This document shows, piece after piece, positions 8,572 to 17,498 of a stretch of 34,530 bases of DNA. Source of the stretch: Prolixibacteraceae bacterium (GTDB taxonomy: Bacteria > Bacteroidota > Bacteroidia > Bacteroidales > Prolixibacteraceae). How positions within the stretch are numbered: the stretch's first letter is position 1; the number at the start of each line of letters is the position of its first letter. Location: positions 1 to 34,530 of the forward strand of contig JAONJW010000027.1 of assembly GCA_028377305.1 (NCBI GenBank), in the 5' to 3' direction. Under the pieces are notes generated by a model. That model saw only the letters and a list, made by a program, of their open reading frames with translations, did not search any database and was not told the origin of the DNA. The position numbers and the translations under genes are program-made.

Positions 8572-9603
8572 ATGAAAAAGCAAGTATTGGTCACAGGTGG
8601 TGTGGGCTATATTGGTTCACACACTGTTGTTGAACTTCAAAGTGAAGGATACGAAGTATTTATTGTGGACGATCTATCAAACTCAAATATTGAGGTATTA
8701 GATCGTATTGAGAAGATCTCAGGAGTCCGTCCACATTTTGAACAATTCGATTTGTGTGACAGAGTTAGAGTACAAGAGTATTTCCAAAAACATGATGGCC
8801 TTGAAGCAATAATCCACTTTGCTGCAAGCAAGGCAGTTGGCGAGTCTGTAGAGAATCCGTTGTTATATTATAGAAATAACTTGGTTACTTTGATGAACTT
8901 GTTAGAAGCAATGGGTCAATACAATGTTCCAAGTATTGTATTCTCTTCTTCATGTACTGTTTATGGTCAACCAGAAGTATTACCTGTAACAGAGAAAGCT
9001 CCTGTTCAAGAGGCAACATCTCCTTACGGAAATACAAAGCAAATCTGTGAAGAGATCCTATTTGATTCGATTTCTGCATATGCAGGTTCTGTAAGAGGTA
9101 TTGCACTACGTTATTTTAATCCAATTGGAGCTCATGCTTCTGCTGAGATTGGAGAACTTCCTGTTGGAGTGCCTCAAAACTTGGTACCATATATTACTCA
9201 AACCGCAGCTGGATTGCGAGAGCAATTAAGTATTTTCGGTGACGATTATGATACTGCTGATGGAACTGCTGTAAGAGATTATATTCATGTTGTAGACCTT
9301 GCTAAAGCGCACGTTGTGGCGATTAGTCGTTTGATGGAGCATAACAACAAGAAGCCTTTAGAGTTCTTTAATATTGGAACTGGAACTGGATTAACAGTAC
9401 TACAGTTAGTGAAAGCCTTCGAAAAAGTAACTGGAGTTGATCTTAACTATAAGCTTGTCGATCGTCGTACTGGTGATATCGAGAAGGTCTGGGCTGATAC
9501 AACATTCGCAAATGAAGAGCTTGGATGGAAAGCTCAAAGTTCAGTAGAAGAAACTTTAGCTTCGGCTTGGGTTTGGGAAAAGAAAATCCGTAATATCAAT
9601 TAA
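8572..9603 (+). CDS. galE: UDP-glucose 4-epimerase
   Basis: NAD-dependent interconversion of UDP-glucose and UDP-galactose, feeding galactose use and surface polysaccharide. The extended short-chain dehydrogenase marks are all present: the NAD-binding GGVGYIGS at residues 9-16, the Asp pair VDDLSNS near 32, the serine in FSSSCTVYG, and the YxxxK pair in SPYGNTK. RYFNPIGAH and the C-terminal RRTGDIEKVWAD are typical of GalE. At 343 residues the length is normal. It has its own promoter and a strong terminator, so it is monocistronic. Confidence 0.96.
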   Translation: MKKQVLVTGGVGYIGSHTVVELQSEGYEVFIVDDLSNSNIEVLDRIEKISGVRPHFEQFDLCDRVRVQEYFQKHDGLEAIIHFAASKAVGESVENPLLYYRNNLVTLMNLLEAMGQYNVPSIVFSSSCTVYGQPEVLPVTEKAPVQEATSPYGNTKQICEEILFDSISAYAGSVRGIALRYFNPIGAHASAEIGELPVGVPQNLVPYITQTAAGLREQLSIFGDDYDTADGTAVRDYIHVVDLAKAHVVAISRLMEHNNKKPLEFFNIGTGTGLTVLQLVKAFEKVTGVDLNYKLVDRRTGDIEKVWADTTFANEELGWKAQSSVEETLASAWVWEKKIRNIN

Positions 9604-9621
9604 TTCAGTTGATGTTTTAAT

Positions 9622-9657
9622 AAAAAACGCTTTAAGTTATTCTTAAAGCGTTTTTTT
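9622..9657 (+). terminator. Rho-independent terminator of galE
   Basis: A 15-bp stem (ACGCTTTAAG core, 9622-9636 with 9642-9656) with a 5-base loop and a T run. The A run on the other side lets it also end the convergent deoxynucleoside kinase transcript. Confidence 0.9.
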
Positions 9658-9661
9658 ATAT

Positions 9662-10282
9662 CTAGCGGTTGAATAGTCCGTTTATTTGAGCATCTATTTT
9701 GTCAATGATATGACTAAGATCTTCTGGGTTATGTGCAAAGTCTATGTCATCTACGTCAATGATAAGTAGATTTCCTAGACTATATCCATTGATCCATTTG
9801 TTGTATTTCTCATTAAGCTGGGTTAAATAGTCAATACGGATTGAATTTTCATAGTCACGCCCTCGTTTTTGGATTTGTTGAACCAAGTTAGGAATGGATG
9901 ATCTCAAGTATATGAGAAGATCTGGTGGAAGAACCATGCGACTCATCAGGTTAAAAAGAGAACTGTAATTTGCAAAGTCTCTCGAAGGCATCAATCCCAT
10001 TTCATGTAGATTGGGTGCAAAGATTTCGGCATCTTCATATATTGTTCGATCTTGAATAACTGTTTTACCGGTCTCTCTGATGTCTAAGACTTGGTTGAAT
10101 CGACTGTTCAAAAAGTATACTTGAAGGTTGAATGACCATCTCTGCATATCATTGTAAAAATCACTAAGATATGGATTGTCGTCAGCATCTTCAAAGTGTG
10201 CTTCCCAATTGTAATGTTTTGCTAATAATCCTGTTAATGTTGTTTTTCCGGAACCGATATTTCCAGCAATGGCAATATGCAT
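9662..10282 (-). CDS. Deoxynucleoside kinase (dAK/dCK/dGK family)
   Basis: Salvage enzyme that phosphorylates deoxynucleosides with ATP or another NTP; the preferred base cannot be read from sequence. The P-loop GNIGSGKT is at residues 7-14, followed by the substrate-site block FEDADDNPYLSDFY near 35, the base-contact region SFNLQVYFLNSRF near 50, the VIQDRTIYED motif near 75 and the LID arginines in KRGRDYE near 140. The length of 206 residues fits the family. It starts 53 bases after the GH3 stop on the same strand, so the GH3 and kinase genes may share a transcript. Confidence 0.93.
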   Translation of the reverse strand: MHIAIAGNIGSGKTTLTGLLAKHYNWEAHFEDADDNPYLSDFYNDMQRWSFNLQVYFLNSRFNQVLDIRETGKTVIQDRTIYEDAEIFAPNLHEMGLMPSRDFANYSSLFNLMSRMVLPPDLLIYLRSSIPNLVQQIQKRGRDYENSIRIDYLTQLNEKYNKWINGYSLGNLLIIDVDDIDFAHNPEDLSHIIDKIDAQINGLFNR

Positions 10283-10335
10283 GTCGTCTTTATAAATAGT
10301 TAATTTAGCGTAAAAATATAAATCTATATCAATAG

Positions 10336-11853
10336 TTAGGGTTGCTTCTCTAATAAAATAAGCTCTTCAATAAAATTTCGATCATTTGAAAGGCGAGGGA
10401 TCTTGTTTTGGCCCCCAACCTTTCCCTTCTGTTCACACCATCTAAAGAAACTATTATTTTTAATTACGATAAGCTCAGGCTCGTTTAAGGTCGTGTTTTT
10501 ATAACGTTTGGCTTCGTAGTCTGTGTTTACCTCCTGTAGAGACTTGTCTAGTACCTCCCTAAATTTAGAAATAGAGTTTGGCTCGTTGTTAAATTCGATT
10601 GCCCATTGGTGACTTCCATGTTTGGTCTCTGTAAAATAGACTGGTGCTGCAGTAAACTCCTTTATGTCTGCATCTGTGGCAATACAGGCCGATGTTAGTG
10701 CTTTTAGTGCATTTTCAATAATAACCTCTTCTCCAAAGGCATTCATAAAATGAGAAGTCCTACCAGTGATCTTAATCCGATGGGGATGGGTAGATGTAAA
10801 TTTAATGGTATCTCCAATAATATATCTCCATAGCCCTCCATTAGTAGAGATCACAATTGCATAGTTTTTATCCTTTTCCACCTCTTCTAAAGTGATGGTT
10901 TCAGAATCTGTTCCATTAAATTTATCCATAGGAATAAACTCGTAAAAGATACCCAAATCAAGCATCAAAAGCATATCATCTCTAGAGAATACATCTTGAA
11001 TAGCAAAAAAACCTTCAGATGCATTATACGTTTCAAGATAATGCATATTTGATGACGGTATTAGCTTCTTGAATTGTTCCTTATAAGGTGTAAAAGAGAT
11101 CCCTCCATGTACAAATAGTTCAAGATTTGGCCATATCTCATTTAGGTTTGAATGGCCAGTATTCTCTAATATTTTCTGAAAAAGAACAAGATACCATGAT
11201 GGTACTCCCGCAAAGGCCGTTACATCCTCTTTCAGTGAATGTTCTATGATGGCCTCCATCTTTTTATCAAATGCTTCAGTCAGTGTGACTTCTTTTGTTG
11301 GTGTGCGATATCGCTCTGTCCAGAAAGGGAGGTTTTCTATCATTACCGCAGATAGATCCCCGACCGATGCATTGCTATTCAAGGACGAGACCTTATGGCT
11401 TCCTCCAAGAGTTAGGGTTTTTCCTGCAAACACCTGGTTATGCGGGTTGTTTCTAAAATATATCGATTGTATATCTTTGGATGCTCGATAATGACACTCT
11501 TCTAGGGATTCTGAAGTGATGGGAATAAATTTACTCCTGCTTTGTGTTGTCCCAGAGGATTTTGCAAACCATCGCGTTTTACCACTCCATAATACATTCT
11601 CCTCCCCTTTTATTATACGTTCTACATAAGGTTTTATATCTTCGTAGAATTGTAGCGGTACACGAGACTTATATTGAATATAAGAGCTCATCGATGCATA
11701 ACCATAGGTTTTCCCCCAAATAGTATGCTTGGCCCTATCCTTAAGGTGATCAAAGCACTGCTTTTGGATATCATCTCCATGGTGTGTATATCGATCGATC
11801 TCTTCTATTCTACGAGAATTGAACCAACTTAATAGTGTTTGTAGTAATGCCAT
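10336..11853 (-). CDS. GH3 family protein (bacterial homologue of plant acyl-amido synthetases)
   Basis: A 505-residue GH3-family protein of the adenylate-forming (ANL-like) superfamily. It has the N-terminal GH3 block (RAKHTIWGKTYGY near residue 38), the nucleotide-loop-like AKSSGTTQSRSKFIPIT near 113, the acyl-pocket region YNASEGFFAIQ near 280 and GLWRYIIGDTIKF near 345 followed by the ITGRTSHFMNAFGEEV hinge. Plant GH3 enzymes join jasmonate or auxin to amino acids. Bacteroidota copies are common but their substrate is unknown. All adenylation motifs look intact, so it is probably an enzyme. A -7-like TATCTTTA (11882-11889, minus) lies about 30 bases before the ATG. cvpA diverges from it. 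Confidence 0.9.
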   Translation of the reverse strand: MALLQTLLSWFNSRRIEEIDRYTHHGDDIQKQCFDHLKDRAKHTIWGKTYGYASMSSYIQYKSRVPLQFYEDIKPYVERIIKGEENVLWSGKTRWFAKSSGTTQSRSKFIPITSESLEECHYRASKDIQSIYFRNNPHNQVFAGKTLTLGGSHKVSSLNSNASVGDLSAVMIENLPFWTERYRTPTKEVTLTEAFDKKMEAIIEHSLKEDVTAFAGVPSWYLVLFQKILENTGHSNLNEIWPNLELFVHGGISFTPYKEQFKKLIPSSNMHYLETYNASEGFFAIQDVFSRDDMLLMLDLGIFYEFIPMDKFNGTDSETITLEEVEKDKNYAIVISTNGGLWRYIIGDTIKFTSTHPHRIKITGRTSHFMNAFGEEVIIENALKALTSACIATDADIKEFTAAPVYFTETKHGSHQWAIEFNNEPNSISKFREVLDKSLQEVNTDYEAKRYKNTTLNEPELIVIKNNSFFRWCEQKGKVGGQNKIPRLSNDRNFIEELILLEKQP

Positions 11854-11950
11854 ATAGGAATAACATATTGGTTGACAATTCTAAAGATATTAAAAAAAAG
11901 TAAGTATTGTAATGAGGCTACTTTGGTTTTTTATGAAATTATTATAGCGT

Positions 11951-12565
11951 ATGAACATTATTGATGCAATCTTAGGAGTCTTCTTAGTTTATGGAACATA
12001 TCAAGGATATCAGAAAGGTTTTATTGTTGAGATAGCTACTTTCTTAGCCCTTTTTGTCGGAATATTCGGTTCTGCTTCACTTTCCCAATTAACAGAAGGT
12101 GTATTGGTCGATCAATTGAACTGGCATTCAGAATTTGTGGGACTCGTATCTTTTGTATTAACATTTATATTGTTGATCGTAGGAGTTCACATTTTGGCAA
12201 AACTACTCACAAAGCTGGCAGATATTATGATTCTTGGTTCTGTGAACTATGTCGCTGGGGCTGTCTTTGCATTGATTAAAATTGCTTTTATTCTAAGCCT
12301 TCTGTTAGTGGTTGCTGAAAAGTTTAAGCCTATTGATGATTTAGTAAATCAGCAGACCAAGAGTAGCTCAAAGCTTTATAAGCCGATAAAGCTTTTTGCA
12401 CCTAGTGTGTTTCCTATGTTAGAACAAATTGATCCTAGGGAGCAGTGGGAAAAGCACCAGAAGACTATTCAGGAGACGATTCAAAAAACAAAGACCCAAG
12501 TTCAGAAAATTCAAAAGAAAACCAATAAGGTTGCAGATGAAGATCTAGATTTTGACGATTTGTAG
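11951..12565 (+). CDS. CvpA family membrane protein
   Basis: A 204-residue inner-membrane protein. The N-terminal stretch IDAILGVFLVYGTYQGYQKGFIVE is the CvpA family opening, and four hydrophobic segments are visible at about residues 3-22, 28-45, 62-82 and 96-122. The last 60 residues are highly charged and probably coiled (repeats of Q, K, T and I), ending in an acidic tail. In E. coli CvpA affects colicin V production and envelope stress tolerance; its role here is not known. It lies upstream of tyrS, with a weak 7-bp hairpin (12572-12590) and a promoter element between them, so tyrS need not depend on it. Confidence 0.85.
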   Translation: MNIIDAILGVFLVYGTYQGYQKGFIVEIATFLALFVGIFGSASLSQLTEGVLVDQLNWHSEFVGLVSFVLTFILLIVGVHILAKLLTKLADIMILGSVNYVAGAVFALIKIAFILSLLLVVAEKFKPIDDLVNQQTKSSSKLYKPIKLFAPSVFPMLEQIDPREQWEKHQKTIQETIQKTKTQVQKIQKKTNKVADEDLDFDDL

Positions 12566-12629
12566 ATCTTTTTAACTGAAAAACAGTTAATTGGGGATTT
12601 TGTCTTAATAGGACGGTGAATGAAATGAC

Positions 12630-12637
12630 TATTTTTG
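12630..12637 (+). promoter_or_regulatory. -7 promoter element for tyrS
   Basis: TATTTTTG followed by C matches TAnnTTTG(C). It lies inside the longest possible tyrS ORF and 24 bases before the preferred ATG at 12661, so it supports that later start. Confidence 0.5.
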
Positions 12638-12660
12638 CGATTAAAGAAAGACTTAATAAT

Positions 12661-13953
12661 ATGAATTTTGTAGAAGAGTTAAAATGGAGAGGTATGATTC
12701 ACGATATCATGCCTGGTACTGAAGAACAATTAAAAAAAGAGATGACTTCTGCATATGTTGGAATCGATCCTACTGCAGATTCGCTACATATTGGACACTT
12801 GGTTGGAGTAATGATGTTGAAGCATTTTCAGAATGCAGGTCACCAACCAGTTGTTCTTGTGGGGGGAGCTACTGGAATGATTGGCGATCCTTCTATGAAA
12901 TCACAGGAGCGCAATCTCTTAGATGAAGAAACGCTGCGTCATAACCAAGCAGGTTTGAAGAAGCAACTTGTAAAGCTCTTAGATTTCTCTGATGAGAAAG
13001 AGAACAGAGCAATCATGGTGAATAACTATGATTGGATGAAAGAATTTTCATTTTTATCATTTATTCGTGATATTGGAAAACATATCACAGTGAATTATAT
13101 GATGAGCAAAGACTCTGTGAAAAAACGTCTAGATGGAAGCAGTAAGACTGGATTATCTTTCACTGAGTTCACTTATCAGCTTGTTCAAGGAACGGATTTC
13201 CTTCACCTACACCGAGAGCTGAACTGTAAATTACAGATGGGGGGAAGTGATCAGTGGGGTAACATTACAACTGGCACTGAATTAATCCGTCGTATCGATA
13301 GGGGCGAAGCATTTGCATTAACTTGTCCTCTAATTACCAAAGCAGATGGTAAGAAATTTGGCAAAACAGAGAGTGGAAATGTTTGGTTAGATCCAGAGAG
13401 AACAACACCATATGCATTCTACCAATTCTGGCTGAATACATCGGATGAGGATGCAGAGAAATACATCAAGATTTTTACATTGTTATCTCAAGAAGAGGTT
13501 TCATCGTTAGTGGCAGAGCACTCGGAAGCTCCACACCGTCGTTTGTTACAACAGCGTCTTGCTAAAGAGGTAACAACTATGGTACACTCAGAGGAGGAGT
13601 ACAATGCTGCTGTAGAGGCTTCTGCTATTCTATTTGGTAAAGGAACGCAAGAGCAACTACAGAAATTAGATGAGAGAACATTCTTAGCTGTATTTGAAGG
13701 AGTACCTCAATTTAAAGTATCAGTAGAGTTAATTAAAGAAGGGGTAGATGTAGTGTCATTGTTATCAGAGCACGCAGAAATTTTCCCCTCTAAAGGAGAA
13801 CTTCGTCGTAGCATCAAAGGTAATGGTGTTAGTATCAATAAGCAAAAAGTCGCTTCTCCTGAAGTGGTTATTGACCCGTCTTATTTGATTGCAGATAAAT
13901 ATATACTTGCACAAAAAGGTAAAAAGAATTATTTCTTGATTATCACAGAATAA
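12661..13953 (+). CDS. tyrS: Tyrosyl-tRNA synthetase
   Basis: Class I synthetase charging tRNA-Tyr. The product from the ATG at 12661 opens with [18 protein letters not shown], the usual N terminus. The frame is open to an ATG at 12616, but those 15 extra residues are atypical and contain a -7 promoter element. HIGH appears as HIGHLVG near residue 45, the tyrosine pocket as YDWM and YQLVQGTDF, and the KMSKS loop as KFGKTES near residue 235. The C-terminal 70 residues form an S4 RNA-binding domain ([17 protein letters not shown]). A terminator follows 21 bases after the stop. Confidence 0.97.
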   Translation: MNFVEELKWRGMIHDIMPGTEEQLKKEMTSAYVGIDPTADSLHIGHLVGVMMLKHFQNAGHQPVVLVGGATGMIGDPSMKSQERNLLDEETLRHNQAGLKKQLVKLLDFSDEKENRAIMVNNYDWMKEFSFLSFIRDIGKHITVNYMMSKDSVKKRLDGSSKTGLSFTEFTYQLVQGTDFLHLHRELNCKLQMGGSDQWGNITTGTELIRRIDRGEAFALTCPLITKADGKKFGKTESGNVWLDPERTTPYAFYQFWLNTSDEDAEKYIKIFTLLSQEEVSSLVAEHSEAPHRRLLQQRLAKEVTTMVHSEEEYNAAVEASAILFGKGTQEQLQKLDERTFLAVFEGVPQFKVSVELIKEGVDVVSLLSEHAEIFPSKGELRRSIKGNGVSINKQKVASPEVVIDPSYLIADKYILAQKGKKNYFLIITE

Positions 13954-13974
13954 GTAGTAATGATATACATACAG

Positions 13975-14009
13975 AAGCGGTTGTGATTTATTTCATGATC
14001 GCTTTTTTA
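13975..14009 (+). terminator. Rho-independent terminator of tyrS
   Basis: A 12-bp stem with some G-U pairs (13975-13986 with 13993-14004), loop TTTATT and a T run. It directly follows tyrS. Confidence 0.85.
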
Positions 14010-14180
14010 TACCATTAGTTAGTGAAAATGAGATGTAACAATTGAATATTCAAAGATAGTAATATAGAGGTAAATCTAAGAAAGAGGATAAAATAGTATA
14101 AGTGCTTTCTCTGTTTCTGTGTGATTATCTTGATGAATCTACAAGAACTAAATCTAGACAACAAGATATAGCTATTTACA

Positions 14181-14212
14181 AAGAAAGACAACCCATCTGG
14201 ATTGTCTTTCTT
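14181..14212 (-). terminator. Probable terminator of efp
   Basis: Perfect arms AAGAAAGACAA and TTGTCTTTCTT around a 10-base centre, 22 bases after the efp stop. The T tract on the minus strand is broken, so efficiency is uncertain. The 170 bases between this and the tyrS terminator show no other feature. Confidence 0.6.
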
Positions 14213-14233
14213 GTATTGTAAAACCAGAAGAGA

Positions 14234-14803
14234 TTACTTCTTTACACGTTCATGGTAAGTTCCATCAGCAGTACTAATCTTGATAGTATCTCCTTCGTTA
14301 ATGAAAAGAGGAACCATAATCTCAGCACCTGTTTCAATATTTGAACGTTTCAATGCAGTTGAAGATGCAGTGTTTCCTTTTTCACTTGGTTCTGCATAAG
14401 TTACAAGCATTTCTACATATGTAGGTAATTCCAATGTAAGAGGTGTCTCCGTTTCAGCGTGGAAGTTAATCTCTACAATTTGACCTTCTTTGATAAGTCC
14501 AGGGTTATTTACGAAAGATTCTTCAATTGAAACTTGTTCGAATGTCTCAGTATGCATGAAGTTGAACCCCATGTCATCTTTATATAAGAATTGATATGGA
14601 CGACGTTCTACTCTTACAGTGTTAACTTTAACCCCTGCATTGAAAGTGTTTTCGATTACACGACCTGTCTTGACATTTTTAAGTTTCGTTCGAACAAACG
14701 CTGCACCTTTTCCAGGTTTAACGTGTTGAAATTGTATGATCTGAAAAAGCTGGCCATTGTACTCAATGCATAAGCCATTTTTAAAATCAGAAGTAGATGC
14801 CAT
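14234..14803 (-). CDS. efp: Elongation factor P
   Basis: Ribosome-binding factor that relieves stalling at proline runs. It has 189 residues in three beta-barrel domains. The KOW-like N-terminal domain holds QFQHVKPGKGAAFVR, with Lys32 at the tip of the loop in the position of E. coli Lys34. The middle domain carries DDMGFNFMHTETFEQ and the OB-like C-terminal domain ends in INEGDTIKISTADGTYHERV. It lies 38 bases downstream of tsaB on the same strand, so the two are probably co-transcribed. No EpmA/EpmB genes are visible here, so the modification of Lys32 cannot be judged. Confidence 0.97.
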   Translation of the reverse strand: MASTSDFKNGLCIEYNGQLFQIIQFQHVKPGKGAAFVRTKLKNVKTGRVIENTFNAGVKVNTVRVERRPYQFLYKDDMGFNFMHTETFEQVSIEESFVNNPGLIKEGQIVEINFHAETETPLTLELPTYVEMLVTYAEPSEKGNTASSTALKRSNIETGAEIMVPLFINEGDTIKISTADGTYHERVKK

Positions 14804-14841
14804 CTGTATTAAAATTTATATGGTTATTTATCTAAATAAAA

Positions 14842-15540
14842 TTATTTCCCTAAGATATTCTTTTTTGATTGAGTTACCACGAAATCTTTCAAGTAGAATG
14901 GTTCGAAGTATGCAACATCTTCAAAGTTTTGTTGTTGAAATCTAAGTTCTGATATAGGAGCAAGATAAGCGCTTGTAGCTTTAATATCCTCTGCAAAAAT
15001 TGCATTGGGGTGGTTTAAAGCTTCCTTACATTTTTCTACTCCATTTCCCACAAAGACAACAGAATGTTGATTTAATATTCCACGATAGCTCTCGTGATCA
15101 ATAATATCAGCCTTGATCGGGCGTTGGTTCTTATTGTCTTGATCGTAGAAAGCTGAAAACACTTCCATACGTCTTGCATCAATGAGAGAAGCATACCATA
15201 TATTGTCTCTTGTATCTGTTGATGTTGCTGCATGGTGTGCCATAGCTTGTAAAGTGCTGATAGCGATCAGTGGAATCTTCGCGCCATAGCAGAGACCTTT
15301 GGCTACAGATACACCAATACGAAGTCCCGTATAGCTTCCTGGTCCAGATGAAACAGCAACAGCATCAAGATCTGTGGCCTTGATATCTGCTTCTTTTAAA
15401 ATATCTTCGATGAAAACTGTTAATAGTTTTGCGTGATTTAGACCCTCTTTATTCTCTTTTATGTGAGTCACAACCCCATCTTTTGATAGGCAAACCGAGC
15501 AAATCTCTGTAGCAGTCTCAATATTTAAAATCAATGCCAT
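14842..15540 (-). CDS. tsaB: TsaB, subunit of the tRNA threonylcarbamoyladenosine complex
   Basis: Inactive-chaperone partner of TsaD in making t6A at position 37 of ANN-decoding tRNAs. The protein has 232 residues of ASKHA fold: LILNIETATEICSVCL at the start, the hallmark AVSSGPGSYTGLRIGVSVAKGL near residue 63 and YASLIDARRMEVFSAFY near 115. The length is typical. It precedes efp, which places two translation-fidelity functions in one probable transcript. A near-consensus -7 element (CATCTTTG on the minus strand, 15557-15564) would start transcription only about 10 bases before the ATG. Confidence 0.93.
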   Translation of the reverse strand: MALILNIETATEICSVCLSKDGVVTHIKENKEGLNHAKLLTVFIEDILKEADIKATDLDAVAVSSGPGSYTGLRIGVSVAKGLCYGAKIPLIAISTLQAMAHHAATSTDTRDNIWYASLIDARRMEVFSAFYDQDNKNQRPIKADIIDHESYRGILNQHSVVFVGNGVEKCKEALNHPNAIFAEDIKATSAYLAPISELRFQQQNFEDVAYFEPFYLKDFVVTQSKKNILGK

Positions 15541-15974
15541 AATGAGTTATTTTTTGCAAAGATGCCAAAAATCTGTCAAAAGTGTATAGCTTACGAAAAT
15601 AGATGTTGAGAATACTTTGATCAATCTAATTTAGATTCGTATGTTGTTTCCCAGCTATCCCTTCTTTATCGTACATTACAAAATATAGCTGCCTCCATAA
15701 AGGTTTCCATTACTACTTTCCTTTTAGTAAACCAATATTTATAGATGTTATTTTAAATTCTGCATCTAGCCACTTCTTGTTATGATAATCTATGGGCCTG
15801 TAGCCTTCTAATTAATATAAAGATATTTTGTTAAATATGGATACAAAATACACTGTGTTAAACATCGCACTAATAATACGCTTCCTTTGTCCAAGCTATT
15901 GTTTAAATAAAAGGAAGTGTAAGTGGATTTTTGGCGCAAGTCACAGTTAATACGATGCTAAGATATTGCAAATG
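15541..15974. other. Gene-free stretch between cyuA and tsaB
   Basis: 434 bases of AT-rich DNA without a credible ORF, repeat family or RNA. The only structure is a palindrome TTGCAAAT-GTT-ATTTGCAA (15966-15984 region) overlapping the cyuA stop; it lacks a T tract and is not a convincing terminator. Confidence 0.4.
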
Positions 15975-17264
15975 TTATTTGCAAATCATTTTTTCAAGAA
16001 TCATTCTGTCCGTCTCTTGCATTCCTTGTGAGCCAATTTCTGCAACATTCGCAATGGTCTTTTCAACGTCATGGTCTATGATCCCATCGGTATCGCCGAT
16101 GCATACATCATCTATTGCAAGTAGTGCCAACTGGATTGCTTGATTTACTGCTGCGGATATTTTTAATGAGCAACCAAGTTTAGCACCATCACAAATCATT
16201 CCGGTCAGACCTCCAGCCATATTCTGTATTGCAGCTTCAATTTGTTTGCAATTTCCTCCCATAAGGTAGGTGATTCCTGCACTTGCTCCTGTTCCAGCCA
16301 CCATAGCGCCACATAGTGCACTAAGCTTTCCAAGTTTAGATTTGATATGGATTGTTACAAGATTACTAAGTGCTAATGCACGAATCATCTTCTCTTCACT
16401 CTTCATTAATCGTTCAGCGACAGCTACAATAGGAAGAGTTGCTGTAATTCCTTGATTTCCTGAACCAGTGGTTGTCATTACTGGTAGAGTACAACCTGCC
16501 ATCCTTGCATCGGATGCAGCACAAGTTTTACTTTGTGCATAGTTGATTAATCCAGGAGACAAAATTCCTCTTTCCACATTTTCCATAACCTTTTTTCCAA
16601 CCTGTAATCCATATTTATGGGTAAGCCCTTCTTTAGATACAGCAAGGTTCATCTCTACAGCATCTTTAAGGAATTCTAACTCTTCAATATCCGTTGAAAC
16701 GGTAAATTCTAATATCCGCTTAATGGTTAATGGTGGCATCTTATCGTCGTCTGATGGATTGTGATCGTCCGCCTCTTCCCCTGCATGAATAGATATGGTT
16801 TCACAATTGACTTTTAGCTCATAGAATGAAGTGTGCTCTTTCTTGATGATAGCTGTCGCTGAATTGTCACCATTTTTACAGATACATTCAATGTATAACA
16901 TCTCTGAAGTCTCTTTTTGCTCTACAGATACATTATCTCCTTCGACAAATTTCTTTGCTTCAGCTACATCCTCTTCCGAGGCATCTGCAAGGACTTCTAA
17001 CTTCTTTTCCGATTTTCCTCCAAAAGCACCCATTGCAGCTGCAATAGGAATACCTCTCATTCCAGTTCCTGGAATACCTACGCCCATGGCATTCTTCAGA
17101 ATATTTCGACTTACGCTAATGGTAATATGTGTTGGCTTACAACCGAGGAGTTCTGTTGCTTTAGCCGCAGCTAAGGCAACCGCAATAGGTTCTGTACACC
17201 CCATTGCTGGTGCTACTTCTGATTTAAGTAGCTCTAATATTTGATGTTGATAATACTTGTCCAT
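15975..17264 (-). CDS. cyuA: L-cysteine desulfidase / L-serine dehydratase family protein (CyuA/YhaM, UPF0597)
   Basis: A 429-residue cytosolic [4Fe-4S] enzyme of the family that breaks down L-cysteine to pyruvate, sulfide and ammonia; relatives act on serine, so the substrate is not certain. Candidate iron-sulfur cysteines are Cys23 in APAMGCTEP and those in LSALCGAMVAG, MICDGAKLGC and AASDARMAGC. The glycine-rich TTGSGNQGITATLP and the C-terminal IDDVCIGDTDGIIDHDVEKT are family signatures. It stands alone: a -7 element lies just upstream, with long gene-free DNA on the 3' side. E. coli CyuA is induced by cysteine with the transporter CyuP; no transporter lies next to this copy. Confidence 0.87.
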   Translation of the reverse strand: MDKYYQHQILELLKSEVAPAMGCTEPIAVALAAAKATELLGCKPTHITISVSRNILKNAMGVGIPGTGMRGIPIAAAMGAFGGKSEKKLEVLADASEEDVAEAKKFVEGDNVSVEQKETSEMLYIECICKNGDNSATAIIKKEHTSFYELKVNCETISIHAGEEADDHNPSDDDKMPPLTIKRILEFTVSTDIEELEFLKDAVEMNLAVSKEGLTHKYGLQVGKKVMENVERGILSPGLINYAQSKTCAASDARMAGCTLPVMTTTGSGNQGITATLPIVAVAERLMKSEEKMIRALALSNLVTIHIKSKLGKLSALCGAMVAGTGASAGITYLMGGNCKQIEAAIQNMAGGLTGMICDGAKLGCSLKISAAVNQAIQLALLAIDDVCIGDTDGIIDHDVEKTIANVAEIGSQGMQETDRMILEKMICK

Positions 17265-17293
17265 AATGAAATAGTTGAGTCTTCTTATTTCAT

Positions 17294-17301
17294 CAAAAAT
17301 A
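17294..17301 (-). promoter_or_regulatory. -7 promoter element for cyuA
   Basis: TATTTTTG on the minus strand, 29 bases before the ATG, matches TAnnTTTG. No -33 match at the ideal distance. Confidence 0.5.
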
Positions 17302-17411
17302 GATAAAGCCGACTGATTTAATATTGTCTTTTCTCACTATTATATCTTATTTATAGTCAATTAACAGGGTGAAAAGGCTATATTTCATTGCTATTGACTA
17401 AGCTGCTTTCA

Positions 17412-17443
17412 TTTGTTTCCTGCGGAAGATGGGTGTATCTTTG
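17412..17443 (+). promoter_or_regulatory. Complete Bacteroidota promoter (-33 TTTG, -7 TATCTTTG)
   Basis: TTTG (17412-17415), a 20-base spacer and TATCTTTG (17436-17443) match both elements of the Bacteroidota consensus at normal spacing, the best promoter in the window. Transcription would begin near 17450, about 50 bases before the ATG at 17499. Confidence 0.75.
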
Positions 17444-17498
17444 TTATACTATTTTTGCTTCAACAAAAGTTTTGCAACTGATTTTAATCTTTCACGAT

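Noticed and set aside
15966-15984. TTGCAAAT/ATTTGCAA palindrome as the cyuA terminator
   Set aside because: It overlaps the stop codon and has no T tract; recorded only as a palindrome.
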